NCBI GenBank assembly: GCA_913060815.1
Contig: CAJXSZ010000006.1
Coordinates: 62,001-126,000 of the forward strand
Direction: 5' to 3'
Length of the DNA stretch: 64,000 nt
DNA from: an uncultured Sulfitobacter sp.
GTDB taxonomy: Bacteria; Pseudomonadota; Alphaproteobacteria; Rhodobacterales; Rhodobacteraceae
Each line of letters opens with the position of its first letter. Within the stretch, counting starts at the first letter, position 1. Below, one piece after another: positions 1 to 9,745 of the stretch. Under the pieces are notes generated by a model. That model searched no databases, was not told the DNA's origin, and was given only the letters and a program-made list of their open reading frames with translations. The position numbers and the translations under genes were made by a program.

Positions 1-324
1 AATGCGGCAGCCCCGATGCCTGCGCCCGCGGAAAGCTATTATTTCAACGAGGACAAAGGCTTTAACATCTCCGAGCATTATAGCGATGCGGTTTGGGACA
101 CAACGCGGATGAACAACATTGCCCAGCATTTTGTCACGGCGTGGATGGACCAGCGCCTCAAAGGGGACGCGGAGGCTGGCAGCTACCTTGATCTGGTAGA
201 GGATTCAAACGCCGGTGTCTGGTCCGTGAACGAGGACGGTACCGAGAAGGAAGACCACAGCCACTGGAAAGGCTTTGCCAAAGGCACCGCAAAGGGCCTG
301 ATGTATGAGGTGAAGAAGCCTTAA
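1..324 (+). CDS. C-terminal fragment of a protein truncated by the window edge (possibly hydrolase-like, family uncertain)
   Basis: Frame is open from base 1 with no stop before 322-324; followed by a terminator hairpin at 352-381. Confidence 0.6.
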   Translation, partial: NAAAPMPAPAESYYFNEDKGFNISEHYSDAVWDTTRMNNIAQHFVTAWMDQRLKGDAEAGSYLDLVEDSNAGVWSVNEDGTEKEDHSHWKGFAKGTAKGLMYEVKKP

Positions 325-350
325 CAGCGGCTTTTACCAGAAGTTGAGAA

Positions 351-381
351 GGGGCCGCGTGTAATGTGCGGCCCTTTTTTT
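351..381 (+). terminator. Rho-independent terminator
   Basis: gggccgc-loop-gcggccc followed by a T run, just downstream of the first CDS. Confidence 0.75.
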
Positions 382-489
382 ATGCGGGCGTCAGCGAAAC
401 CGTACACATGAGTTTAGGGCCATAAGGTGCTGATCTGAAATTTAATTTATTTGCGTAGCCAGAGTTCTACCCAGGGTTATCCACGTAGA

Positions 490-1986
490 TCAGAACTCCT
501 GATCGTCGCCATCCTGCTGCCACGGCTTGACCAGATTGCCAAAGCGGGTGAAGCGGCCCTCAAAGCTGAGATCGACCGTGCCGATGGGGCCGTGACGCTG
601 CTTGCCGATGACAACTTCGGCGCGACCGTGCAGGCGCTCCATCTCTTCTTGCCAGATGGCCATTTTATCCAGCTCGTGATCACCGGGCTTCTCACGCTCT
701 TTGTAGTATTCCTCACGGAACACAAACATCACCACATCGGCGTCTTGCTCGATCGAGCCTGATTCACGGAGGTCAGAGAGCTGCGGCCGCTTGTCCTCTC
801 GGTTTTCAACCTGACGGCTGAGCTGGGACAGGGCGATGACGGGAATGTCGAGTTCCTTGGCGATGGCCTTAAGACCCATGGTGATCTCGGAAATCTCGTT
901 CACGCGGTTCTCGTTCTTACCCGTGCCGCGCACCAGCTGGAGATAGTCGATGATCAATACATCAAGGCCGTGGGTCCGCTTGAGGCGACGCGCACGGGCG
1001 GCAAGCTGGGAGATGGGCAGGGCGGGCGTGTCGTCGATATAAAGCGGGCAGGCCTCCAGCGCCTTGGCTGCATCGACGAAGCGGCGAAACTCGGCCTCTG
1101 TCATGTCGCCCGAGCGGATTTGTTGGGACGGAATCTCGGAGGCCTCGGACAGGATACGCGCGGCGAGCTGTTCGGCGCTCATCTCGAGGCTGTAGAACCC
1201 GACAACGCCGCCGTCTGTGGCACCCTCTGACCCATCGGGAAGCTGACCGCGTTTGTAAGCCTTGGCCACGTTAAAGGCGATGTTGGTGGCAAGCGATGTT
1301 TTGCCCATTGAAGGGCGACCTGCGAGGATAAGAAGGTCGGAGCGGTGAAGACCGCCCAGTTTTTTATCCATATCAATCAGACCTGTAGAGACGCCCGATA
1401 GGCCACCGTCACGCTGATAGGCTGCATTGGCCACATTGACCGCATCGGTCACGGCTTTGAGGAAGCTCTGGAAGCCGCTTTCGGTCTGGCCCTGTTCGGC
1501 GAGTTTATAGAGGGCTTGTTCCGCCTCCACGATCTGCTCGCGCGGCTCATTCGCGACATCGACAGTGGCGGCCTTGGCGGCGATGTCACGGCCAAGACCA
1601 ATGAGATCGCGGCGCACGGCCAGATCATAGATCATCTGCGCATAGTCGCGCACGGCAAAGGCAGAGATCGCAGCGCCTGCAAGGCGGGCCAGATAGGCAG
1701 GGCCGCCGAGCTCTTTCAGGCCCTCGTCATCCTCCATAAACGCCTTGAGCGTAACGGGGCTGGCGAGATTGTTTTTAGCGATCCGTGCGGCCGCAATGTC
1801 AAAAATGCGCGCGTGCACGGGGTCATAGAAATGGTGTGGCCCGATAATGGAGGCGACGCGGTCATAGATGTCATTGTTGGTCAAAATCGCGCCCAGCAAC
1901 TGCTGCTCTGCCTCGATGGAGTGGGGCATAGTCTCGGCGGCCTGAACAGTGATACCAGTTGCGTTTACCGTTGAAATCTCGTTCAT
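490..1986 (-). CDS. dnaB: Replicative DNA helicase DnaB
   Basis: 498 aa; PHSIEAEQQLLGAIL N-domain, Walker A GRPSMGKTSLATNIA, DVLIIDYLQLV, ALSQLSRQVENR, DLRESGSIEQDADVVMF. Confidence 0.97.
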   Translation of the reverse strand: MNEISTVNATGITVQAAETMPHSIEAEQQLLGAILTNNDIYDRVASIIGPHHFYDPVHARIFDIAAARIAKNNLASPVTLKAFMEDDEGLKELGGPAYLARLAGAAISAFAVRDYAQMIYDLAVRRDLIGLGRDIAAKAATVDVANEPREQIVEAEQALYKLAEQGQTESGFQSFLKAVTDAVNVANAAYQRDGGLSGVSTGLIDMDKKLGGLHRSDLLILAGRPSMGKTSLATNIAFNVAKAYKRGQLPDGSEGATDGGVVGFYSLEMSAEQLAARILSEASEIPSQQIRSGDMTEAEFRRFVDAAKALEACPLYIDDTPALPISQLAARARRLKRTHGLDVLIIDYLQLVRGTGKNENRVNEISEITMGLKAIAKELDIPVIALSQLSRQVENREDKRPQLSDLRESGSIEQDADVVMFVFREEYYKEREKPGDHELDKMAIWQEEMERLHGRAEVVIGKQRHGPIGTVDLSFEGRFTRFGNLVKPWQQDGDDQEF

Positions 1987-2127
1987 GACCTACCCCTTTT
2001 GTCCCCGCCGATGTGATAGCGAAGGGGGCGGTGTGGTGCAAATTGTATGTTTTTGTGGATAACCTTTGGCAAAAGGCCGCGCATCTAGATGTTGTGATGC
2101 GCCGCCCGTTTTGCCCGACCTATGGTA

Positions 2128-2805
2128 TCAGCTTTTGCGGGCTTCCTGCCATGCGCGGGGAGATTTCAGAAATTTTTCCACCTCTGTCAGCGTCGCTTCA
2201 GGGAAGACACCCTGAGCTTTCGCCTCGGCCAGAACATCCCACCAAGTGCACAGGTGATGCAGCTCCACACCGTGATCGCCGAGCGTTTTTGTCGTCTCGG
2301 GGAAGATGTCGTAATAGAAGATCACGGCCGTATGCCCGCAGGTCGCTCCAGTCTCTCGGATGGCGTCGACAAAGCTCAGCTTGGAGCCGCCATCGGTGGT
2401 CAAGTCCTCGACCAGAAGCACACGCTGGCCTTCGCTCATATCGCCTTCAATGCGGGCGTTCTTGCCGTAGCCTTTGGGCTTTTTGCGCACGTAGGTCATG
2501 GGCAGGGCCATGCGTTCTGCCACGAGGGCGGCAAAGGGGATGCCGGCCGTCTCGCCGCCTGCGATGTTGTCAAATGCCTCGAACCCTGCGTTGCGCATCA
2601 CGGTCACCGTCATGAAGTCCATCAAGGTGGCGCGAATGCGCGGGTAGCTGATGAGCTTGCGGCAATCGATATAACTTGGGGAGGGCAGGCCTGACGCTAG
2701 GGTGTAAGGCTCGTCCGTGTTGAAGTTCACCGCCCCGATTTCCAGCAACATACGGGCGGTCAGGCGGGCGATCTCAGAGGCGTCGGGATAGGAGGTATGG
2801 ATCAT
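2128..2805 (-). CDS. pyrE: Orotate phosphoribosyltransferase
   Basis: PRPP-binding motif [14 protein letters not shown]; next to pyrC. Confidence 0.93.
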   Translation of the reverse strand: MIHTSYPDASEIARLTARMLLEIGAVNFNTDEPYTLASGLPSPSYIDCRKLISYPRIRATLMDFMTVTVMRNAGFEAFDNIAGGETAGIPFAALVAERMALPMTYVRKKPKGYGKNARIEGDMSEGQRVLLVEDLTTDGGSKLSFVDAIRETGATCGHTAVIFYYDIFPETTKTLGDHGVELHHLCTWWDVLAEAKAQGVFPEATLTEVEKFLKSPRAWQEARKS

Positions 2806-2860
2806 CGGGGCAGGTCCTTAGCAGAGGCGTGGGGATTTGAGTTTAATTGGAAAAATGACG

Positions 2861-3892
2861 TCAGGCGGACCAATTCAGGGGCATCGCGGGGTCAAACACG
2901 GTTACAGGGCCCTCGGAGGTGTGGATGTGATCCGGATAGGTTGGAGCTTTGCGGGTGAGGGTGAGGGTCGCCTCATTCGCGGGCAGTCCGTAATAGGCGG
3001 GGCCGTTCAGGGAGGTGAAGGCTTCGAGCTTGTCGAGTGCGCCGTCCTGCTCGAACACTTCTGCAAGTATCGACATGGTGTTGGTCGCCGTAAAGCAGCC
3101 TGCGCAGCCACAGGGGAGCAGTTTGTTCGCATCTGTGTGGGGAGCGGAATCTGTGCCGAGGAAGAAGCGTGCATCGCCTGATGTGGCCGCTTTGCGCAGG
3201 GCGAGGCGGTGTTCCTCGCGTTTGGCAACGGGCAGGCAGTAATAGTGCGGCTTGATGCCGCCTGCAAGGATGTGGTTACGGTTGATGACCAGATGGTGCG
3301 TGGTGATCGTGGCGCCGAGGTTCTTATCGTTGGCGCGCACGTAGTCTACGGCGTTGAAGGTTGTAATGTGCTCCATCACCACACGCAGCTCGGGGTGGTC
3401 GCGGCGGATCGGATCGAGCACGCGGTCAATGAACACGGCCTCACGGTCGAAAATATCAACATCGTGGTCGGTGACTTCGCCGTGGGTGCAAAGCGGTAGG
3501 CCGATCTCGGCCATTTTCTCCAGTACCTTTGCCACTTTGGCGAAGTTTGACACGCCGGAGGCAGAGTTTGTAGTGGCCCCTGCGGGATAGAGTTTTACGG
3601 CGGTAATCAGGCCTTCGGCATGGGCGGCGGCCATATCAGCGGGATCTGTATCCTCAGTGAGATAGAGGGTCATCAATGGTGTAAAATCATCGCCCTCAGG
3701 CACGGCGGCTACAATCCTGTCGCGGTAGGCACGGGCATCTGCGCCGGTGACGACCGGTGGCACCAGATTTGGCATGATGATTGCGCGGCCAAAATGGCGG
3801 GAGGTATGGGGCAGCACGGCGCGCAGCATGTCGCCATCGCGCAGGTGCAAGTGCCAGTCATCGGGACGACGTATCGTGAGGGTATCTGTCAT
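2861..3892 (-). CDS. pyrC: Dihydroorotase
   Basis: [40 protein letters not shown] motifs. Confidence 0.96.
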   Translation of the reverse strand: MTDTLTIRRPDDWHLHLRDGDMLRAVLPHTSRHFGRAIIMPNLVPPVVTGADARAYRDRIVAAVPEGDDFTPLMTLYLTEDTDPADMAAAHAEGLITAVKLYPAGATTNSASGVSNFAKVAKVLEKMAEIGLPLCTHGEVTDHDVDIFDREAVFIDRVLDPIRRDHPELRVVMEHITTFNAVDYVRANDKNLGATITTHHLVINRNHILAGGIKPHYYCLPVAKREEHRLALRKAATSGDARFFLGTDSAPHTDANKLLPCGCAGCFTATNTMSILAEVFEQDGALDKLEAFTSLNGPAYYGLPANEATLTLTRKAPTYPDHIHTSEGPVTVFDPAMPLNWSA

Positions 3893-3924
3893 GCCCGCGT
3901 GCTAGCACGGGTAGCTATTGCAGG

Positions 3925-4860
3925 CTAGTCGTCTTTGTCATCCGACGTGTCAATCGCGGCCAAACGGCGGGCAAAGCGTGGGGCATGCATGCGGGATGTG
4001 ACGTTGCGGGCGAGGGCGATCGCCAGTGTCTCGCGCTTTGCGCCATCAAGTGCAGCCAGTACATTGCGTAAGTAGGGTGGGTGGTCGCGCCGCGCGCGCA
4101 TCATTTTCGCAAAATGCAGCTCTGTCAGGGACCCGTCTGCGATCGCGAGTAGCAACGGGCCGAGACGGTCCATCTCGAGGAGGTCAGTCTGGATCGCGCC
4201 CCCCATGTGCCGCAGCCGCAGCTTTTGCGTATGGGAGCGGGTGAAGAGCGCGGCGTGCATCGCATCAAGTGTCTCACGGGGGTCGTAGACGACATAGGCC
4301 ATGGTCGCCGCGTCAATCATATCAGGGGCATAGCCATAGCGGGAGGTGAAATCCATCCGCCGCATATCGGTAAAGCGGTCATCCCATTCGGTCACACGCG
4401 GATCAAGTGTTGCTTGTGGTTGAACCGCCAGCACCCGCGCGCCAGGTGAGGCGACGGAATAGGCCGCAGCAGCATAGGCACAGGGGCCCGCGCCGTAAAA
4501 TACGACCTGCTCGAACTCGTCAAAAAAGCCGTCATCGATGAGGCGGTCGAAATAGCCATAAACGGATTGATCGCGAAACCATGTATCGCCGTTGGAGATC
4601 AGGCAAAGATTGGACCAATCGTGTTCCTGTACCATTTCCCAGCCAAAGGGTTGAGCCAGTGAAGACAAAGCGGGGATACCCTGTAGCGTCTCGAAGGAGA
4701 CCAGAAGGGTAGAAGATTTTTCAACGAAAGCAGCATAATGGCGCTTTCCCAACCGCTCGAAATAGCCGTCTTCGTCGCACAATTGTTCAACAGAATTGAG
4801 CCAGTCGGCTTTCTTCATGCCGGCAAGCGACGTCTCGAAATTCAGGCTGTCATCGGCCAT
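3925..4860 (-). CDS. Conserved hypothetical protein; relatives may be annotated phosphoadenosine phosphosulfate reductase, but no such signature is visible
   Basis: Long ORF; likely start MADDSLNF. FYGAGPCAYAAAAYS motif resembles a degenerate alpha/beta-hydrolase nucleophile elbow. Confidence 0.7.
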   Translation of the reverse strand: MADDSLNFETSLAGMKKADWLNSVEQLCDEDGYFERLGKRHYAAFVEKSSTLLVSFETLQGIPALSSLAQPFGWEMVQEHDWSNLCLISNGDTWFRDQSVYGYFDRLIDDGFFDEFEQVVFYGAGPCAYAAAAYSVASPGARVLAVQPQATLDPRVTEWDDRFTDMRRMDFTSRYGYAPDMIDAATMAYVVYDPRETLDAMHAALFTRSHTQKLRLRHMGGAIQTDLLEMDRLGPLLLAIADGSLTELHFAKMMRARRDHPPYLRNVLAALDGAKRETLAIALARNVTSRMHAPRFARRLAAIDTSDDKDD

Positions 4861-4969
4861 ATCTGCGTCCTCATGTGACCCGCATGGCGTGAAATGCACG
4901 CGGTTTCAGGGGCCGAGATAGCAGGGCAATGGGGCAGAATTACGGAAAATGCTGCACAAATTGCGGCGC

Positions 4970-6016
4970 TTATTTGGCTGCGTTGCGCGCCATATTCGCA
5001 AAGTGAACCATGAATTGCGCAGCCTTGCGCGGGACAGGTACGGACGGCGGTGTCATCATCAGGCGACCAAAAAGCGCGCGAAACGGCTCTTTCTGCATGA
5101 GGTGCTCGAAACGGGCCTTGCGCCATGCCACTGCATCCTCGTGCAATTGCGCAAGGGGGCTGTCAGCCATGAGTGCAGCCAGTTCGGATGCGCGTGCAGG
5201 GGCGAGGCTTTGGATGCTGAGGTCCTGGTCGGTGTTGAAATTCCGCTCTACCCAATAGTCGACGCCCAGCATATCGTCGCTGTGCACGGCGCGCCCGCGG
5301 TCGGCCTTAAGCACGTAGCTCTCCATCGCACCCAACGGATAGTGGTTGAGTTGTACGAGGCCGTAATTGTCTTGTCCGAAGTTTGAAAAGATACGCTTTT
5401 TCACAAATTGTTCGGGCAGCGCGGCACCGTTGCCATCGAACCAGCGCGCATTGCCCAGCTTCTTTTCATTCACGTCGCGGGGGCGGTGCACGCCCGGTTT
5501 GCGGTAGGTGCCATCGTTGCGGTACAGCGTCTTGAACATCGCAGCGCGCCATGGCCAGTACATCACGGCAGGGGCGGCATGGGTAAATGTCTCAAGCACG
5601 GGCGCATCGGTATAGCGGACCTGAGCGCCCGCGCCGAACAGGCGCCATGTCAGCGTGATTGCAGTGGCATCGGGGATCGCGGTATGCAGTGCCTCCAGCG
5701 TGTGATTGCCGCAATGGATGTTCACGAATTCATCCACGTCGAGGGGCAGGATCCAGTCGGCCTGCTTGACGGTGGGGTGTTTTGCCGCCTCTTTCAGCGC
5801 CGTGAACTGGATGCCGCCTTTGGCGTAGGGGCCGTCGTTGCGGATGTGCGTGACGCCGCCCATCTCGGCCAGACGGTCCAGCATGGTGTCCGTGCCATCC
5901 TGACAATCATTGGAAAAGACCACAAAGTGATCGAACCCCACCGCGCGGTGATGGGCCAGCCATTCAAGCAGGAAAGCGCCCTCGTTGCGGACGCACAGGA
6001 TGGCGACGTGGCTCAT
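4970..6016 (-). CDS. Glycosyltransferase family 2 (Glyco_tranf_2_4-like)
   Basis: MSHVAILCVRNEGAFLLEWLAHHRAVGFDHFVVFSNDCQDGT...DVDEFVN; start overlaps the stop of the upstream methyltransferase. Confidence 0.88.
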   Translation of the reverse strand: MSHVAILCVRNEGAFLLEWLAHHRAVGFDHFVVFSNDCQDGTDTMLDRLAEMGGVTHIRNDGPYAKGGIQFTALKEAAKHPTVKQADWILPLDVDEFVNIHCGNHTLEALHTAIPDATAITLTWRLFGAGAQVRYTDAPVLETFTHAAPAVMYWPWRAAMFKTLYRNDGTYRKPGVHRPRDVNEKKLGNARWFDGNGAALPEQFVKKRIFSNFGQDNYGLVQLNHYPLGAMESYVLKADRGRAVHSDDMLGVDYWVERNFNTDQDLSIQSLAPARASELAALMADSPLAQLHEDAVAWRKARFEHLMQKEPFRALFGRLMMTPPSVPVPRKAAQFMVHFANMARNAAK

Positions 6017-6017
6017 G

Positions 6018-6716
6018 CTACCACTTGCGTCTAAAACAGACGACCTTGTTGGTGGAGCCGCGCGCGTAATAGGCAAGGCCCGCGTCCATCATGGTCTGGA
6101 AAACCGTGTTGATGCCTATGGGCCCGATAAGTTGGGGATGCAGCTCGATCATCGCGCCGCGCAGGCCTGTGAGGTCAAGCTGCGGCAACAGCGTTTCTTC
6201 TGCGCCCTCGATATCGGCAATAAGAATGGTTGGTTTGACCTTTCTGAAAAACTGGCCTGCATTGACCACGTCCACCTGCACTTTGGTGGTGTTCTCCTCG
6301 GTATCGCTCTCAAACGGCTCCATCGAAGAGGACAGCAAGTTGCCGCGTACATAGAAATCAGCGGTGCCCGCGCGTTTGCCCAAAATAGCGTGATGCACAT
6401 GGGCGTTGGACAGCCCGTTGGCTTCGTGCACGGATTTGATGTAGGGAATGAGCGCGGGGTTGGCCTCGAAGGCATGGACCTCTTTGATGTTACGGCGGGT
6501 GGCCACCAGCGTGGACATAAAGCCGATGCCCGCCCCCAACTCGACCACGACATCATCATCGCGCACCAGTTTGAGCACGCATTTGGCCTCGTTCTCCTCA
6601 TAGGCGTTGTTGCGCAAGGAACCGCGCAGCTTGCCCGTGATGAAATGGCCGTCTTTCGGGAACTTCATGCCTTTTGATTTGATAAATCCCGCAGGGGTTG
6701 GGGCGTCCTTGGGCAT
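6018..6716 (-). CDS. FkbM-family SAM-dependent methyltransferase
   Basis: VVELGAGIGFMSTLVATRR, VHAFEANPALIPYIK, ILIADIEGAEETLL. Confidence 0.88.
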   Translation of the reverse strand: MPKDAPTPAGFIKSKGMKFPKDGHFITGKLRGSLRNNAYEENEAKCVLKLVRDDDVVVELGAGIGFMSTLVATRRNIKEVHAFEANPALIPYIKSVHEANGLSNAHVHHAILGKRAGTADFYVRGNLLSSSMEPFESDTEENTTKVQVDVVNAGQFFRKVKPTILIADIEGAEETLLPQLDLTGLRGAMIELHPQLIGPIGINTVFQTMMDAGLAYYARGSTNKVVCFRRKW

Positions 6717-9116
6717 CTAGCTCTCCATATCCAGCGCGAGGGCATAGGCCACGCGCTCTGTTTGGTTCAGTTTTACGGCCAACGCTTCTTTGTAGAGATC
6801 GGCAAATTCGGGGTTCTGGTGCAGCTCTTCGGCCTTGGCGCGGTGCCAGTCGAGGCCGCGCTCATGCCAGCTGCGCAGTGTGTCATCTTCCATCAGGCGG
6901 TCGTATTCGGCGCGGAGGCGCGGCACGTTGCGCTTGATCGTGATGTCGCGGAAATCCGACCAGTCCATGCGGATCCAGTAGTTGATCCCGATCGAACGAT
7001 CGACATGCAGGGCGCGCCCGCGCTGGCGCTTGATCAGAAAGCTTTCGGCCGAGCGTAAGGCATAGTGGTTGAGCTGTAGCAGATCAAAGCCCACGTTCTT
7101 CTTGGACGACCGCCACCCTTTCTCGGCGGCATCTTTCGTCATGTCTTGCCCCGATCCGTTCACCCATTTCACTTTTCCCTTAAACTCATCAAACAGTTTA
7201 TTGGGGCGGTGACATGAGATTTTCTCATAGGCGCCGATGTTTTTGAACATTGTTTTGAAACCCCAGACGGTATGCGGCTTGGGACAGAACTTGGGGCTGC
7301 AGGTGTCGAATTGGTCGATGACAAAGTCATTTGACAGTTTGGTCACATCGTTGTGGCCGAACATGCGCCACGTCATGGCGACGTTGGTCGCATCGGGCAC
7401 CGCGTCCAGAAAATCCTGCACCGTGCCATTGCCGCAGCGCACGTTCATGAATTCGTCCACGTCGATATGGATGATCCATTCGGCGTTCTGGATCACGGGT
7501 TCTTTCAGCGATTGATTGAGCGCGTATTGCTGGGGCGAGTTGCCTTTCCAATCGTCGTTATTGCGGTGCTGAAGCACGCCCATCTCTTGCAAACGGTCCA
7601 GAAGCTCTGATGTGCCGTCCTCGCAACCGTTTGTATAAATGAGGAAATTATCGATCCCCATGGCGCGGTGATAGGCAACCCATTCGACGATATAGGGCGC
7701 TTCATTCTTCATGCAGCCGACGATCACGTTGCCCGAATTCCCCTCAGGCAGGTCGCGCGGCGTAATGGGAGTGTAGGCGGCGGCCAGCTCTTCTTCGTTG
7801 ACCGAACCCATGCGGTTGTGCGGTGCGAATGATGAAGTGCGCAGCGTTTCGAAGTTCTTGATCGCCAGCGGCGGCATCAATTTGCGTGCTGTCTGGGACA
7901 GGCCGTCAGGGGCGTCATCCTCAGCGCGCGTCGGTGCGTCCACGGTCACAGGTGCAACCACCTGACGAGGCGAACCTGCGAGAGCAGCCAGATCGGCGGT
8001 GCGTTTCTGTTGCTCTTCGCGGGTCGCTTTGTCGATGCGCCACATATAGCCCAAGAGGTATTGCGAGGCGCGAAAACCATAGAGCGGATCAGCTTCCGCC
8101 CATGTTCCCTTGGCACGCGGCGTCTTGAACGTCTCGGCGCTCAGACCCGCGTGCGTTTTGACCAGTTTTTCAAGCCCGGGCGCGAAGTGTTTGGTGATCG
8201 GGTGCAGAGTGGCGAGGTCCATTTCGGGTCCGTCCACGCTCACATCTTGAACAAAACTGCGCCACAACTGGCGCGGCAAAATGCGTTGCCCGTTGGCAAG
8301 CACCCGAAGGATGAGTGCATTGAGCTGACGGCCACGGCTCAAACTTGCAGCGGAGGCGGGAGGGGCCATTGCTACGGATGTGGCGTTGCCAATAGCATTC
8401 TTCAGTTCAAAGGCTTGGATGATCTCTTTCGTGACCTCGGGCGTGATAAACCGCTTGGCATCATAGCTGTGTAGCCGCACTGAGCCAGCGCCAAACTCGG
8501 CCTCCCAAACCCGTACCAAAGCAGGCAGATCAAGCCAGTGGTTCGGTGATTGCGTCTCATAGAACACCCCTGCTGCGGGGTTAATCTGTGGTGCAGCCGC
8601 TTGCGCAGCCTCCCACCAGTCGGGCTGTCCCGCCAGCTCAAGCTCGGCGTCAAGCGACAGACCGCGCCCCTCAAGGATTTGCGCCGCATAGGCACGGCTC
8701 AGCATGCGCGCGGGCGCATCCACATGGGCAACAACGCGGATGTCGTCCGACAGGGGGTGCAACAGATCATGCAGCCGCGCAATTTCGGACGGGCTGCGCA
8801 ACCCTGACCCAAGCTGGCTGCACGACAGGATCAGCGTCTCGGGGCGGTGCTGCGCAATTTCCTGCGCCAGATCGGTGGCAACCGTATCGCGCAAGGCTGC
8901 CTGTTTTTCAGCAGTTATGTAGCCACGGTTAAAGCGCAGCGGGTCCACATGGGCGGCATCCGTCACCGCCATGAACAGGCGCGTGTGGTTTTTATTGCCG
9001 GTGCTGCGCGCAAACAGCACGCCTTGCGCCATCAATTGCTCCCGCTTTTGCGCAAGCACGGATTGCAGCCGTGCGCTGCTGACGTCCTCGGGACCGATAT
9101 GAAGATAGATGCGCAT
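6717..9116 (-). CDS. Two-domain protein: N-terminal sulfotransferase-like domain (degenerate) and C-terminal family 2 glycosyltransferase
   Basis: 799 aa; N-term MRIYLHIGPEDVSSARLQSVLAQKREQLMAQGVLF aligns with sulfotransferase N-termini but lacks KTGT; C-term NVIVGCMKNEAPYIVEWVAYHRAMGIDNFLIYTNGCEDGTSELLD...HIDVDEFMN. Confidence 0.85.
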   Translation of the reverse strand: MRIYLHIGPEDVSSARLQSVLAQKREQLMAQGVLFARSTGNKNHTRLFMAVTDAAHVDPLRFNRGYITAEKQAALRDTVATDLAQEIAQHRPETLILSCSQLGSGLRSPSEIARLHDLLHPLSDDIRVVAHVDAPARMLSRAYAAQILEGRGLSLDAELELAGQPDWWEAAQAAAPQINPAAGVFYETQSPNHWLDLPALVRVWEAEFGAGSVRLHSYDAKRFITPEVTKEIIQAFELKNAIGNATSVAMAPPASAASLSRGRQLNALILRVLANGQRILPRQLWRSFVQDVSVDGPEMDLATLHPITKHFAPGLEKLVKTHAGLSAETFKTPRAKGTWAEADPLYGFRASQYLLGYMWRIDKATREEQQKRTADLAALAGSPRQVVAPVTVDAPTRAEDDAPDGLSQTARKLMPPLAIKNFETLRTSSFAPHNRMGSVNEEELAAAYTPITPRDLPEGNSGNVIVGCMKNEAPYIVEWVAYHRAMGIDNFLIYTNGCEDGTSELLDRLQEMGVLQHRNNDDWKGNSPQQYALNQSLKEPVIQNAEWIIHIDVDEFMNVRCGNGTVQDFLDAVPDATNVAMTWRMFGHNDVTKLSNDFVIDQFDTCSPKFCPKPHTVWGFKTMFKNIGAYEKISCHRPNKLFDEFKGKVKWVNGSGQDMTKDAAEKGWRSSKKNVGFDLLQLNHYALRSAESFLIKRQRGRALHVDRSIGINYWIRMDWSDFRDITIKRNVPRLRAEYDRLMEDDTLRSWHERGLDWHRAKAEELHQNPEFADLYKEALAVKLNQTERVAYALALDMES

Positions 9117-9745
9117 TATCCGGCCTTATTCTCGTTGTTTGCGTTGGCTTGCCCCCACCATGGCAGTTCAGTGCCAAGGTGTGCCGCGATCTGCTGCGGG
9201 GCTGAGGCGTCTGCGATGTCGTATTCCAGAAATGCGGGATCACCTTTGAACAAGGTGCGCAAATGGGCGTAGTGCCCGTCAATCCATTGCACACGCTCGC
9301 GGGTTGTCTCGCCGTAGCCTTCGGGCAGGCCGGGGATATTGGATGCGGGCAGGCGGTCTGTTCCCAGATCGGACCACGCCAGCATGGATTGGGACACATC
9401 CCAGCTGTCCCGCCGTGACGCGACGAAGCGCACATCGGGGTGGTGGGTTCGGATAGCATCAATCATGGCGAAATCCATCTGTGGCCACAGGGATTTGCCC
9501 TGCCGCAGGCAGCTGATCTCGGTCAGCGCGGTGAAGTCCTCAAAGAACTCGGCCGGATCGCCGCTTTGGAAATAGCCTTGGTACAAAAGGTCCGCGACGA
9601 ATGCATTCTGGAGTGTCGCGCTGTCTGTCTGGCGCGGGCGGATGCGGTGATCGGCCACGCGATATCCCGCGATCTTGAGCGCACGGGCCAGCGTTGTTGT
9701 CCCCGTCTTGGGCAGTCCGAGATTGACCAGCTTGAAGGTGCTCAT
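9116..9745 (-). CDS. Sulfotransferase family protein
   Basis: MSTFKLVNLGLPKTGTTTLARAL (intact 5'-phosphosulfate-binding loop); ATGA overlap with the upstream gene. Confidence 0.85.
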   Translation of the reverse strand: MSTFKLVNLGLPKTGTTTLARALKIAGYRVADHRIRPRQTDSATLQNAFVADLLYQGYFQSGDPAEFFEDFTALTEISCLRQGKSLWPQMDFAMIDAIRTHHPDVRFVASRRDSWDVSQSMLAWSDLGTDRLPASNIPGLPEGYGETTRERVQWIDGHYAHLRTLFKGDPAFLEYDIADASAPQQIAAHLGTELPWWGQANANNENKAG

